Assembly: GCA_002501605.1 (NCBI GenBank) | Contig: DANW01000026.1 | Coordinates: 49,498-113,497 of the forward strand | DNA from: Euryarchaeota archaeon UBA28 | Lineage (GTDB): Archaea; Thermoplasmatota; Poseidoniia; Poseidoniales; Thalassarchaeaceae | Direction of reading: 5' to 3' | Length of the DNA stretch: 64,000 nucleotides | Part shown: positions 49,094 to 59,020 of the stretch, piece by piece | Position numbering within the stretch: position 1 is the stretch's first letter | Layout of the letters: every line of letters starts with the position of its first letter | Translations under genes and position numbers: made by a program | The notes under the pieces: generated by a model | Told to the model about the DNA's origin: nothing | The model's input: the letters and a program-made list of their open reading frames with translations, nothing else | The model's database searches: none

Positions 49094-49891
49094 ATGGAGT
49101 TGCCGCTCGTGTGCGTTGTGTTGACCGGTTGCACGGTTGATGAGATGCTCAAGGATGCCTCCCTGGCCACAGCTGCTGGGGCGGATTTAGTTGAAGTTAG
49201 GCTTGACAAGCTTTGGACCAGGGAAATGGAGTTGGAGGAATCTGAAGAGGACGATGATGCAAAGAAATCCCGTAATGGGGAGGTTGAGTACGAGGTTCAA
49301 TCGCTCGATTCAGTAGATCTAAAATCAGCACTCTCATCGTTCAAACAAGGGATAGAATTACCGGTAATTCTAACATGTAGGCCAGAGAGACAGGGTGGTT
49401 ACTATCCAGGGGACGAATCCAGCAGGATTGAGGTATTGAGAACAGCAATTGAGAGCGGGGTTAGTTGGGTTGACCTTGAAGTAGACATCAGTGCAACGGA
49501 TAGAAAGTCATTGAGGGAAAAGGCCTCGGGAAAGACCAAGATAATAGCCTCCTATCATTCTGAGGAGCACCCTCCTCCGGCGAGTGAGATAGTGGCTGAG
49601 GTGGAAGATTACTCAACTCAGGGTGACATGGTGAAGATATGCTATCCGATTCAAGGATCTGAGGGAGCATTGAGGATATTTGAAGCCGCATGGGAATTGA
49701 GGAATTCGGAGATTGCGATGTCCCTGATGGGAATCGGTTCGGGAGGTGACTGGGTTAGAATTCACGCCCCCTTACTGAGCCAGAATATGGTGTATTCAAC
49801 AATGCAAGTCGGTTGGCACCTAACCCACTCAGGGAAAATAAACGTTTCAGATTTGACAACTGCATGGAAACTTCTTGGCTATTCTTCGTAA
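49094..49891 (+). CDS. aroD: 3-dehydroquinate dehydratase, type I
   Basis: A shikimate-pathway enzyme forming 3-dehydroshikimate through a lysine Schiff base. It has DLVEVRLDKLW, VILTCRPERQGG, the catalytic His in IASYHSEEH, the Schiff-base Lys in DMVKICYPI, and SLMGIGSGGDWVRIHAP for substrate phosphate-side contacts. At 265 residues it is longer than usual because of an acidic insert near residues 50-75 (EESEEDDDAKK). It overlaps the convergent secreted-protein gene by 13 bp. Confidence 0.93.
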   Translation: MELPLVCVVLTGCTVDEMLKDASLATAAGADLVEVRLDKLWTREMELEESEEDDDAKKSRNGEVEYEVQSLDSVDLKSALSSFKQGIELPVILTCRPERQGGYYPGDESSRIEVLRTAIESGVSWVDLEVDISATDRKSLREKASGKTKIIASYHSEEHPPPASEIVAEVEDYSTQGDMVKICYPIQGSEGALRIFEAAWELRNSEIAMSLMGIGSGGDWVRIHAPLLSQNMVYSTMQVGWHLTHSGKINVSDLTTAWKLLGYSS

Positions 49892-50769
49892 TCCCGTGTG
49901 TCACTCTGCTCATCATCTAGGTAGGGAACTTCGCGACTTCCCTCCACATCATCTCCCTCTTTTCCGTTTGACATGTACCTAGAATGAACAATTAATGGTA
50001 CGATTATGCAGGCCAAAGGCAATGAACCAACTAATAGAGTGGCAGTGAACTTCGGAATATTCAAACGATCCTCGACATCTATGAGAATTTCGACGTCAAC
50101 ATCTCCGCCCGGTGCGTCAGTATTCGTGTGTCTCCTATTATTCCAGCCATCAATTACAAGATAATAAATCACGTCACCACCACCAAAGAAACCGGCACCG
50201 CTGGAGTCAATTGCAACTGAGAACTCTTGATACGTAACTCCCTCATATGCGTGAACATCTCTGAAAGGAAGCCAGTCATCCATGTCCCGCCACTCAACCG
50301 GAAGCTGGTCGAAGGCTTCGAAGAAGCCGGGGTCATCCCTAATTCGGTAGTACATCTTGTACCTGTCCCAATTTGGCTCAGTCATCAAATAAATATCTGA
50401 ATTTGGATTCAGAGGTGGATCATCCTGGTTACTAGCAATACTAATGCAGAAAGTGTACATGTGCCCGGGTACCAGCCTCATTCCGATGGCAGTTGCTGTG
50501 TCATTGTCTACTGTGAAGTCAGTGAATAAGTCGGTGTCTAAGTCAAATCTTGGATCTTCAACGTTATCCCACCAACTATCTTCGACCGGCTCTACTGAGA
50601 TTTTGTAACTAGTGGAGGGGTCATTTATTGCAGGAACATCACAAGATCCTGTGCTCTGAGCAGATACTGCGGGAGAAAGTACCAGCGCAGCAACAAGAAG
50701 AAAATTAGGTGCCGCTAATAAGAAGCTAGTGACGAAGGGAAAAAACCCCGCCCTGGTTCGTGCAATCAT
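49879..50769 (-). CDS. Secreted type I membrane protein next to the PKD metallopeptidase
   Basis: A 296-residue protein with a signal peptide (about 1-37, ending AVSA), an extracytoplasmic domain and a C-terminal membrane helix near 245-265 followed by an acidic cytoplasmic tail. The outer part has RNA-independent beta-rich features such as GHMYTFCISIAS, but no recognised family. Its ATG begins right after the stop of the upstream PKD gene, so both are cotranscribed and may form a complex. Confidence 0.75.
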   Translation of the reverse strand: MIARTRAGFFPFVTSFLLAAPNFLLVAALVLSPAVSAQSTGSCDVPAINDPSTSYKISVEPVEDSWWDNVEDPRFDLDTDLFTDFTVDNDTATAIGMRLVPGHMYTFCISIASNQDDPPLNPNSDIYLMTEPNWDRYKMYYRIRDDPGFFEAFDQLPVEWRDMDDWLPFRDVHAYEGVTYQEFSVAIDSSGAGFFGGGDVIYYLVIDGWNNRRHTNTDAPGGDVDVEILIDVEDRLNIPKFTATLLVGSLPLACIIVPLIVHSRYMSNGKEGDDVEGSREVPYLDDEQSDTRDYEE

Positions 50770-53700
50770 TCAACGCCTCCTAGTTCTGATTGGACGTACA
50801 TAGCCTGAATCAGCGTCTCTCCGCTCTTCCTCTGAAAGGTACTTTGGCTGAGGAGGGGGTTTGTGTTGGTCCATTCCTGGCAGACCACCATCAGCTTCGA
50901 CCTCATCGACATCATATGTTTCCATCATATCCTCAGCTTCAAGCTCCTCTTCATCTTTCTGCCTCATTATAATCCAGCCAAGGAGTAGAACTAGCCCAAC
51001 CAGCGCAAGAAGGCCCCCACTCTCCCTGTTGGGAACTATATCTTCCCAAGTCAGATCCGACAGTGACTTTGGCACGTACTCATCTTCAGTAGACAGTACG
51101 GTGATCACATAGTCTCTCTCCGTACAGACGTTCAAGGCATCACAGACTTGCATGGTGATTCTAATTTCCCCTTCTTCACTCCACGTTTCTGGATTCCAAT
51201 CCCAGTCATTCTTGTAATTCCCATCGCCGTCGGAATCCACGGATGCATCTAGATCCCACCTGACTAGCAGATCGTCAGATAGGGACTCATCCATATCATT
51301 TGTGAAGTCCCCATCTCCATCCGAGTCAATCGATGTATCCAAATCGATCCATGCAACAAGTCCATCTTCTAACTCTTTATCATAAACACTGTAGTTCAAG
51401 TAAACTGGATCTCCCATATTGACATAATCGGAAGAAATTGGGCTATCGGTTAGAATCACCGGGGACTCTGAAACAACCACTTCAATGGATGTACTGTTCG
51501 TTTCCCCCCCTTCAAATCCATCCACCACTGTCAAAGTGACTGTGTAAGACCCCGGCATAATATAATGGTGCCAAGCTATTCCACCCTCTACCTGAGGGCT
51601 TGCATCTCCGAAGTCCCAAATCCATCTGGTAATACCATTCCAGTCCGTATCTTCAATGTCCATCGAGGATTTCCCGACAAAGGCGGGGTCCGAGTCATAA
51701 CTCCCGGATCCATCGAACCTGATGAAGCTCATCGGAGAAACAAATACATCTCCCGATTCTGTTTGAGGGACTTGCCAGACAACCTGCTCGGAATCAGTTG
51801 GCTCCCGTTCCAGAATAGATCCATTTAGGTTCGGACAAGAGAAGTCAATAATGGGAACAGGCAGCGGATTTTCTATCCTCAGACTAAATGATTTCTCAGC
51901 TGAAGAGAGTCCAAGAACGTCAACGACTCTCAGGGATACGGTGTACAGGCCAGGCTCCATGAATGTGTGACTTACCGATGTAGTGTTCTCTATTGTTCCA
52001 GATAAATCTGAGATGGACCAAATAGTGGAGAGCTGAGTCGAGTCCCCATCGGGATCAAACGAGTAACTCGTGAAGGTATATGTTGTGTCCACAGTACCGT
52101 CGACGGGCCTTGAGAAGACTGCAACCGGCCTCTGGTTAATCACATTGACCTGGATGGTAGCAGAGGTCGAGTTCCCGTCATCATCGATAACAGTCAATCC
52201 TATATTTTTCAGCCCAGGAGTTAACCATCCAACTACTGGATTTGCCAAGTCAGAAGACAGATGTGAGAAATCTGAGGTCATAGTCATGCCTCCTCCATCA
52301 AGATTGACCCCCTCCTCAAAGGTCCAATCATAGCTAACTATCATCCCATCACTATCCGTGAATACTGTGGGTAGCTCCAGCGGGGTAAGGGTATATGTCT
52401 GAAGTTGGCCATCGAAAATCTGTTGCGGTACTCTGTTCAGTATCCTGATGAATATAGTATGCTCCACATCGTGAATTCCATCGCTGACTAGGAGTGAAAG
52501 AGTATAGATTATCCCATCAGAACTTCCATCAACCCATGAGTGACTGGATTCGTATAATCCGATTCCAGATTCTATCTCCCCATCTCCCCAGTTCCACTCA
52601 AAGTAGAGTTCTTCAAGGGGTAGATTATCTGTGGTTCCTAGTGCGGAGAACATCACCTGTTGATTCGTCATGAGGATTAATTCTTCTGTTACCACAACTC
52701 CCTCTACGGAAATCTCAGGGATAGGATCGCTAGTATCCTCGACTACCAGATCCCATGTTTGCGCTTCCGAATAGTACCCACCTTGATCCATAACGGTCAG
52801 AACTACGGGGTAAGTTCCCGGCTCCAAATATTGGTGTACTGGATTTTTGAGAGTGGACGATACATTATCCCCTAGATCCCAAAAATATGCAATGGGTGTT
52901 TCGTTATTCGAGAAAGAGCCGTTCTCCATCCCAAAGCCCCATTCATCATAACCAGATCCGAACATATTCACAGGGAGCCATGTCTGGGTGGAATTAACCG
53001 AGACGGAAATTGAAGCTACTGGTTCCATATTGGCTAGTTGAACTGGCAAAGAGAACGCTTGATCAACCAAGGACGATGTAACATCCCTTATTTCTACTCC
53101 AAAGGTCCATTCAGAGCTATACGGGGGGGTGAACCAGATGCTCTTCTCGGTTGCAATACTATTTCCAGCACTCACTGAGAAAACTTTGGAATCCACGAGA
53201 CTGTTGTTTGAGAAGGCATCCACTGTCACTTCTAATATTTCGAAAAATGAGTTTGAAACAATATCAAGATCTATTTGCACACTATCTGACAGGCCATCAC
53301 CATCTCTGTCAAACCCATCTATAGTGTCTATTGATACCTCGGCGGGATCAGTGACCAGCATTGCTTGGACCGTGACAGTAGCGGTTGGATAGCTCCCAGA
53401 CGTTATCCCGCAAGTGGCATAGTTGTAATCGCAATCATCAACAGTTGACTCATACCACGTTGTCATCCAAACCTCGTCAACATCGGACCCAAATCCATGG
53501 ACCAGACCAGTAATTGAGCCAGTTACTTGATCGACCCTCATTCTACTCATGGACCAACTTCCAGTACTGCTGTCCTTGGCAAGCATGGCTCCTTCAAACC
53601 CGAATTCTGATGGTTGGGCCATGATATTCAAAGGGGCCCCAGATCCCTGGTTGAATTTGTAGGCCCTCATGCCCCACCCCTCCAGTTCTTGCAGAGGACT

Positions 53701-54873
53701 TGTCCATGGATTCACCCATTGATCGTTGAATCCACTCATCTGGACCTTGCAAATAAAGGCAGATATGCAACCTGTGCTAAGGTCTAGATTTGAGAAACCA
53801 AAGGCCCCCTGATCGCTATCTATGGATACTGCGAGAGTAAAATTGGCGAAAATGTCACTCATTGTTGTTCCAATGGGAGTTGAACCCGGAGGAGCATTAG
53901 ATGCCAAATCTTCAATCGCGCTTCCACCAGTATCTGTATTTGCCACTAACGTAGAGATTGATGAAGCTCCTCCGAGCTTGTCTGATAAGTACATCATGAA
54001 GAGAAATCCGGCGCCATAATCTGCAATTCTCTGGTTCCACCACCTCACACTCATGTTTGCGTTCTGAGACCATGCGTTAGCATGTCCAGTTAGAGTATTA
54101 GTGACTCCAAAGCATAAGTATGCTGCCATGTCGGCCGCACCTTCATCAATCCAGATAAACTCAAAAGGATCTCTGGCATTGTGCAAAAGATGTTGGAATT
54201 CGTGAGCGATGATCGTATTTCTCCAGCTTAGGTCATCAATATCGATGAATAGTGAATCCGTGGAAGAGGAGAGCCCGGGAACGAAATACCCCCCTATGCC
54301 CCCTGCCCCATCTATTGAGAAAATCACAATCTCTATTTGACAGTTATTATCAACATCGGGAGCAGTTCCAAAGTAACTGGTAACTGTTGGAAAGATCGTC
54401 GATTCCCAAGTCGAAGCGATATCATTCAGGGTCGTGGAAGGTATGACTTGGCCATCTTCAACAATGATCGCCGAATTACTGGAAATCTTCTGGACTGTAG
54501 CCGCAATTGTCCCTCCTGCAGTAGAGATATCTCCGCTATCTCCTACGCTCCATGCATTATCACAATTTCTTGCCATGCCCCTAGAGTTGAGATAAGATTG
54601 AGAAAAGGGAAGTACTAGGTCAGGATACCCCTCAGCCCTCCATTGTGACTTGAGGAATCCTGTTGCCGAATATATTGGGACTGGGGAGGTCGAGAACAAA
54701 TATTGCTTGCCATCAGTAGCAGGATCAAAATCATTCAGGTTCCCTACGATGCGGTAATTCTGATCCTCGGAATCATCATCTGCAAAAGCCATCGGTGACA
54801 AACTTGTCAGCAAGAGGAGGGCCACTAGAGTGATGCCACTATTGGAATAATATCGACGCGATCGACCTAACAT
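50770..54873 (-). CDS. Large surface metallopeptidase with PKD domains and C-terminal anchor
   Basis: About 1367 residues from ATG 54873; a GTG 9 nt earlier is also possible. The signal peptide is followed by a zinc peptidase domain with HEFQH near residue 224-228 and a downstream Glu in WIDEGAADMA, a gluzincin-like arrangement reminiscent of M30-type proteins. Several PKD domains follow (for example YFWDLGDNVSS, WNWGDGEIES, WIWDFGDASP). There are also Asp-rich repeats DSDGDGDF and DSDGDGNY that could bind calcium. A membrane helix near 1285-1305 and an acidic cytoplasmic tail end the protein. It is likely a surface protease or adhesin. Confidence 0.88.
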   Translation of the reverse strand: MLGRSRRYYSNSGITLVALLLLTSLSPMAFADDDSEDQNYRIVGNLNDFDPATDGKQYLFSTSPVPIYSATGFLKSQWRAEGYPDLVLPFSQSYLNSRGMARNCDNAWSVGDSGDISTAGGTIAATVQKISSNSAIIVEDGQVIPSTTLNDIASTWESTIFPTVTSYFGTAPDVDNNCQIEIVIFSIDGAGGIGGYFVPGLSSSTDSLFIDIDDLSWRNTIIAHEFQHLLHNARDPFEFIWIDEGAADMAAYLCFGVTNTLTGHANAWSQNANMSVRWWNQRIADYGAGFLFMMYLSDKLGGASSISTLVANTDTGGSAIEDLASNAPPGSTPIGTTMSDIFANFTLAVSIDSDQGAFGFSNLDLSTGCISAFICKVQMSGFNDQWVNPWTSPLQELEGWGMRAYKFNQGSGAPLNIMAQPSEFGFEGAMLAKDSSTGSWSMSRMRVDQVTGSITGLVHGFGSDVDEVWMTTWYESTVDDCDYNYATCGITSGSYPTATVTVQAMLVTDPAEVSIDTIDGFDRDGDGLSDSVQIDLDIVSNSFFEILEVTVDAFSNNSLVDSKVFSVSAGNSIATEKSIWFTPPYSSEWTFGVEIRDVTSSLVDQAFSLPVQLANMEPVASISVSVNSTQTWLPVNMFGSGYDEWGFGMENGSFSNNETPIAYFWDLGDNVSSTLKNPVHQYLEPGTYPVVLTVMDQGGYYSEAQTWDLVVEDTSDPIPEISVEGVVVTEELILMTNQQVMFSALGTTDNLPLEELYFEWNWGDGEIESGIGLYESSHSWVDGSSDGIIYTLSLLVSDGIHDVEHTIFIRILNRVPQQIFDGQLQTYTLTPLELPTVFTDSDGMIVSYDWTFEEGVNLDGGGMTMTSDFSHLSSDLANPVVGWLTPGLKNIGLTVIDDDGNSTSATIQVNVINQRPVAVFSRPVDGTVDTTYTFTSYSFDPDGDSTQLSTIWSISDLSGTIENTTSVSHTFMEPGLYTVSLRVVDVLGLSSAEKSFSLRIENPLPVPIIDFSCPNLNGSILEREPTDSEQVVWQVPQTESGDVFVSPMSFIRFDGSGSYDSDPAFVGKSSMDIEDTDWNGITRWIWDFGDASPQVEGGIAWHHYIMPGSYTVTLTVVDGFEGGETNSTSIEVVVSESPVILTDSPISSDYVNMGDPVYLNYSVYDKELEDGLVAWIDLDTSIDSDGDGDFTNDMDESLSDDLLVRWDLDASVDSDGDGNYKNDWDWNPETWSEEGEIRITMQVCDALNVCTERDYVITVLSTEDEYVPKSLSDLTWEDIVPNRESGGLLALVGLVLLLGWIIMRQKDEEELEAEDMMETYDVDEVEADGGLPGMDQHKPPPQPKYLSEEERRDADSGYVRPIRTRRR

Positions 54874-54929
54874 ACTCAACACTCCGTGTTGTACCTGATA
54901 TCAAACGATTCTAAGACGTATTTTAACAC

Positions 54930-54942
54930 CGATGGAGCATCG
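54930..54942 (+). promoter_or_regulatory. Small stem-loop before the glutaminyl-cyclase-like gene
   Basis: CGATG-GAG-CATCG forms a 5-bp stem with a 3-nt loop and ends 7 nt before ATG 54950. It also encloses the alternative ATG at 54932, which favours the later start. The short stem alone is weak evidence. Confidence 0.25.
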
Positions 54943-54949
54943 TTCATAC

Positions 54950-55990
54950 ATGAGTCGTACGAGGGGAGGCTGTTTAATGCTGGCCTTGCTAATATTTCTA
55001 AGCGTACTTTTGCCTATTTTTCATGCCGAATCAACCTCCAATTCCGATACTTCAGTTGAATATGAAATCGTCTTACTAAGCGAACATTATCACGATAACG
55101 AGGCCTTCACCCAGGGTCTTGAAATGTATAATGGAAGTATCTATGAAAGTACGGGATTATATGGTAGCTCATCTCTTAGGGAAGTAGATCCATGGTCAGG
55201 ACAAGTGATTAGATCGGTTAGCTTGAATGACACTATCTTTTCCGAAGGTATTACAGTGTACAATGAGACCATCATTATGTTAACATGGAAAAGTGAGACA
55301 GCCTACGTTTTCGACATAAAGAACCTAACAGTAGTATCTTCATTCAGCTATCAGGGCGAGGGTTGGGGGATTTGCTATGACGGCGAATATCTGATTATGT
55401 CAAATGGCACATCGTCTATTTCAATAAGAGATCCAGACTCATTTAATGTATTAAGAGTAGTTACCGTGACCGATGAGCTAGGGAATAGAATCAACAAAAT
55501 AAATGAGCTCGAATGTATATCCACCACCGAAGGCTCTAGAGTTTTGGCTAATATATGGCAGGATGATAGAATTGTTCTATTCGACCCCTCCAATGGAACT
55601 TTGCTGGGAGATTTTGATGCTTCATCCATATCTGAAAAAAATAAAAACGGCATCAACAATGTCCTGAATGGAATAGCACACCACAACTCTTCCGAATTTT
55701 GGATAACTGGGAAGAACTGGTCGTCTATGTATCTCGTTTCCATGACCAATCTTTCTGGGGTCGAGGAAGGGAATTGTTTCACTGTTTGTGGCCAAAACAA
55801 TAATTCTGTATTGTCAGCCGTTAGTCTGGTACTCTTGCTGGCAGTATTTTTTTCCATCGCTTTCTTGTATCTTAACCAAAAGACCCGTAACGAGAAGAAT
55901 CAGGAAATCGATGAATCTAATAATCGGCATGATGAACTGCCTGACGGTATTCCACTAAGTCAGAGGGGAGGGGGTGTCCAAGATGATTGA
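54950..55990 (+). CDS. Glutaminyl-peptide cyclotransferase-like secreted protein
   Basis: A five-bladed propeller of the plant/bacterial-type glutamine cyclotransferase family, which forms N-terminal pyroglutamate. Visible marks are the AFTQGLEMYNGSIYESTGLYGSSSLREVD stretch (in outline), FSEGITVYNETIIMLTWKS, and INELECISTT plus VLNGIAHH, the usual QC motifs. The signal peptide is at the start. Unlike most relatives it carries a C-terminal membrane helix at about 280-305 and a cytoplasmic tail. It probably caps secreted proteins against peptidases. Divergent from the PKD gene. Confidence 0.87.
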   Translation: MSRTRGGCLMLALLIFLSVLLPIFHAESTSNSDTSVEYEIVLLSEHYHDNEAFTQGLEMYNGSIYESTGLYGSSSLREVDPWSGQVIRSVSLNDTIFSEGITVYNETIIMLTWKSETAYVFDIKNLTVVSSFSYQGEGWGICYDGEYLIMSNGTSSISIRDPDSFNVLRVVTVTDELGNRINKINELECISTTEGSRVLANIWQDDRIVLFDPSNGTLLGDFDASSISEKNKNGINNVLNGIAHHNSSEFWITGKNWSSMYLVSMTNLSGVEEGNCFTVCGQNNNSVLSAVSLVLLLAVFFSIAFLYLNQKTRNEKNQEIDESNNRHDELPDGIPLSQRGGGVQDD

Positions 55991-56738
55991 CGACCGAGTA
56001 GATGAAATTGACGATATGTCAGGTCTCGAACTATGGCTCTCGGATCTCTCCACCGACTCAGCGACAAGGAATCTGGGAGCGGTCCTACTAGGAATTGGAG
56101 GGGCATTAGGAATCATAATCGGAATCATGCTTATCTCTGGCAATGTAAGCGATATTCTTTCGGGCCAAATGGAAGAGTCAGGAGGTACTGCCGATATCGA
56201 GGGGATAGTAATTTCCGAGCTAGTGGGCAACTCATCTGGAGGAAATGGTGTTGAAGGGGTTGACGTTACATTGTTCGATCAAGAGGGATTGGTGGCAGGT
56301 AGCGATTCTACTGACTCAGGAGGTAGATTCTCAATTAGCGATGTCCCTAGAAGGGCCGTATTACTGGAGATAGAACATCCTGGAAATGTCACTGTTCAGG
56401 TTTCACTGGTTCCAGGGGACCACTCTCAGATTTCTATAACACTAGTAGAGGGAGACGGAATTAAAGAAATCGACATGTTAGGAGAAAGCCATCTCGGAGA
56501 ATCAGTTATCATTGCGACAATATTCGCAGTCTTCGCGTTGTTGACTGGATTCGCAGGCATTGCAGGTGCTCTGGAAGCCAACAAGGGGACTAGCTACAGA
56601 AAAACATGGTGGCTGGCATTCTTCAGTCTCTGGAGCGGGGGGATGATCTTTGTTGGGCCCTTATTCACCCTTTCCGGAATGGGGTTAGTAGGGTTGTCGA
56701 GAAATCAATTCTATGACGTTTACTCGAAGGAGGATTAG
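55974..56738 (+). CDS. Membrane protein with carboxypeptidase-regulatory-like domain
   Basis: A 254-residue protein with one N-terminal membrane helix near 35-60, then a beta-sandwich of CarboxypepD_reg type (VEGVDVTLFDQEGLVAGSDSTDSGGRFSISDVPRRAV, in outline) at about 75-160. Two or more helices follow at about 170-235. Such domains are usually outside the cell and bind sugars or peptides. It overlaps the upstream QC-like gene by 17 bp and is followed 2 bp later by tmk. Confidence 0.72.
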   Translation: MSKMIDDRVDEIDDMSGLELWLSDLSTDSATRNLGAVLLGIGGALGIIIGIMLISGNVSDILSGQMEESGGTADIEGIVISELVGNSSGGNGVEGVDVTLFDQEGLVAGSDSTDSGGRFSISDVPRRAVLLEIEHPGNVTVQVSLVPGDHSQISITLVEGDGIKEIDMLGESHLGESVIIATIFAVFALLTGFAGIAGALEANKGTSYRKTWWLAFFSLWSGGMIFVGPLFTLSGMGLVGLSRNQFYDVYSKED

Positions 56739-56740
56739 TT

Positions 56741-58087
56741 GTGTATCTAATCACAATAGAGGGCGGGGATGGAAGCGGAAAGGGACTCGCCACCAAGGTG
56801 GTTTCCGAAGTAATGAGAAAAGAATTCCCTTTCGTTTCCGTAAGTGTTACTGGAGAGCCCAGGAGGGAACACCCACTTGGAAGGCTGGCTATTGACTCAG
56901 TCAGGAGAAAGACTACCACTCCCGAGAATGAGGCAGGACTTTTCGCCGCTGACAGAGTCGATCACTCGCATGGTTGGATTCTCCCCAGATTGGAGGCTGG
57001 AATAGGCGTGGTGAGTGAGAGGAATATTCACTCATCCCTAGTATACCAGGGCATTGTAGGGGGACTTGGGGTAAATAGAGTAGCACATATGAATTCTGCA
57101 GCTTTAGTTCCAGACCTATGTATTTGGGTTGATTGTGACCCCAAGGTAGCACTTAGTAGGATAAAGAGCGGAACTCTGAGGGCCCACTCTGACAAGGAGG
57201 AATACTTCGAGACCAGCGTACTCCAAGAGCAAATCCGCGAGGGCTACAGGAAATTACTATCCGGAGACGTGGAGATGCCCACTCCATTCGACATGGGTGC
57301 CATTATCGGGCCAGTATTGAATGAGGGTTCTGAGGATGATTTCAGAATGAAGCTAAAGTCTCTAATCAGAAATTTTATGCATTCCAAGCCAGAACCAGTT
57401 AATGTACGGTCAGAAGAAGTCGATAAGAATCTTGTCAGGTCACTGATTAAATCCTCTAGGGGGCAATCCACGTTGGAGGGTCTCGGTGTGAAACCAGCCG
57501 TTAGAGAAGATAATTGGTTATGCGGGGAAGCCCCTTGGAGAGTCCTCAAAAATTTCCAGGCTTATCACTCACAAGTAATCGATAGCTCGCCGGACAGTGA
57601 AAGGATTGATGTCCCCAAGCACGTTTTGTCTCATTCAATATCTTCAATCTGCGGCACTCTCTCTCTAATGAGATCGGCCGACATTAGAGAACTTCGCAGA
57701 TCATTAGGCCCTGTTAGATCCGTTTCAGAGAGGCATACTCAGACCATAGTAAGTTACCTTAATCGGAAATTAGGATGCATTCACCAGCACAAGTCACTAA
57801 TTGGAAGGGAGGCACCGCGTTCACAGATGAAGGAAGAGTATCGATCTTTTGGAAGACTGGTAATTTCGATATGGCCCTTGAAAGAGGCGTTGATAAAGTG
57901 GCGAAAGAAAAATCCTCGCACACATGTCAGGTTCGCAATGGGGCAGATAGTTAGATCAGGAAATCATGCCTCGGCAATAATTTCCACGATTGAGAGAATC
58001 TCCATCTTGGGATCTGGTAGTTCTAAATTCGAGGCGCCCACTACCGAGGAAGAGCTCATTTCATGGTGGTCTTACGCATCAGGATGA
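56741..58087 (+). CDS. tmk: Thymidylate kinase with long C-terminal domain of unknown function
   Basis: The first ~205 residues are a thymidylate kinase making dTDP from dTMP: P-loop GGDGSGKG, the substrate Arg in GEPRREHP, DRVDHS and ERNIHSSLVYQG, and the lid-type Asp/Arg in DLCIWVDCDPKVALSRI. The protein then continues for about 240 residues with no family I recognise. This extension is basic and helical, with repeated Arg/Ser and His motifs. Tmk normally stops near 200 residues, so the extension is notable. It starts with GTG 56741. Its end overlaps the convergent DUF2085 gene by 16 bp. Confidence 0.88.
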   Translation: MYLITIEGGDGSGKGLATKVVSEVMRKEFPFVSVSVTGEPRREHPLGRLAIDSVRRKTTTPENEAGLFAADRVDHSHGWILPRLEAGIGVVSERNIHSSLVYQGIVGGLGVNRVAHMNSAALVPDLCIWVDCDPKVALSRIKSGTLRAHSDKEEYFETSVLQEQIREGYRKLLSGDVEMPTPFDMGAIIGPVLNEGSEDDFRMKLKSLIRNFMHSKPEPVNVRSEEVDKNLVRSLIKSSRGQSTLEGLGVKPAVREDNWLCGEAPWRVLKNFQAYHSQVIDSSPDSERIDVPKHVLSHSISSICGTLSLMRSADIRELRRSLGPVRSVSERHTQTIVSYLNRKLGCIHQHKSLIGREAPRSQMKEEYRSFGRLVISIWPLKEALIKWRKKNPRTHVRFAMGQIVRSGNHASAIISTIERISILGSGSSKFEAPTTEEELISWWSYASG

Positions 58088-58878
58088 TCCACGAGAGAGA
58101 GCCTTGAATTTGCCGGAAGTACGACAGACGACGGCGACTCAAATAAATCCGGCTTGGATGACAATGCCGAGCAGACAAACCACCCAAGAACAAACCCAGC
58201 CATGAAACCGGTAATCACTCTAACGCCATTGGTAGACTCATATCCCGTGAGTAGTTGAGTAAACCCATCAATTGCCATGGGAAAAATGCCCAACATAAGT
58301 AGAAGCACCATCAATCTCATTCGCCTGTCGGTGAAATAAACAGATTCTATGGAGGCGTCATCAAACACGGAAAGGAATGAATCTCTAACGGTCCATCTAT
58401 TCAGCCCTCTCAATCTGAAAAATAAACATCCCATGAAAAATCCCGAGAATATCCCTATGTCTCTGGTGCATACAGGCATTTGATTATCATTCAAGCTCCA
58501 AGACCGATCATGTTTCTGATGGCAATTAATATCTCCAAAGGCATATACAAATCCAAAGACTGGATTCAGTTCGGACCATGAAAAATACCCCCCATGTGCA
58601 GATTGATTATGCCCTAACTTGCTATTCTCTGGATGGTCATCATTCCCCCAGCTATCCTCATTCATGTAGTCGATTGTATTAGCTCTCCCTGATAGCTCTG
58701 GAACAGTGCCTTCTTCAAGCATCAAAGGAGAAACAAAGAACATCAAGAGAAGCAAGCCAGATACTATGCCCAAGACAGAAGAAATCTTGATTTCCCTATC
58801 CCTGTCCATTCTCCCGTTTTTGAGATAATTAGGGATAAATTCGTCATCAGAACCATCTTCAAGGGTATCTTTGACCAT
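58072..58878 (-). CDS. DUF2085 family membrane protein
   Basis: From ATG 58878 it is 268 residues with about five membrane helices. The family core is HQKHDRSWSLNDNQMPVCTRDIGIFSGFFMG in outline, including the paired Cys/His region (INCHQKH and PVCTRD) typical of DUF2085. These residues look like a metal or thiol site in a membrane protein of unknown role. An upstream start at 59016 would add a Cys-rich 46-residue extension and leave only 4 bp to the divergent gene, so it is disfavoured. Confidence 0.72.
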   Translation of the reverse strand: MVKDTLEDGSDDEFIPNYLKNGRMDRDREIKISSVLGIVSGLLLLMFFVSPLMLEEGTVPELSGRANTIDYMNEDSWGNDDHPENSKLGHNQSAHGGYFSWSELNPVFGFVYAFGDINCHQKHDRSWSLNDNQMPVCTRDIGIFSGFFMGCLFFRLRGLNRWTVRDSFLSVFDDASIESVYFTDRRMRLMVLLLMLGIFPMAIDGFTQLLTGYESTNGVRVITGFMAGFVLGWFVCSALSSKPDLFESPSSVVLPANSRLSLVDHPDA

Positions 58879-59020
58879 TGAACCGCCCTTCAAAGCACAT
58901 ACTGTTACGACCACCGATCCCGCAACTAGGACAATCGGCGAGTCATCGACTAGTCCGCCAATCAAACCTTCTTGCTGGCAAACGATGCACACACAATTCC
59001 CAACAATTCTTCGCAAATCA

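Noticed and set aside
58879..59016. Cys-rich N-terminal extension of the DUF2085 protein
   Set aside because: Using it would leave 4 bp between divergent starts, and ATG 58878 already gives the complete membrane core.
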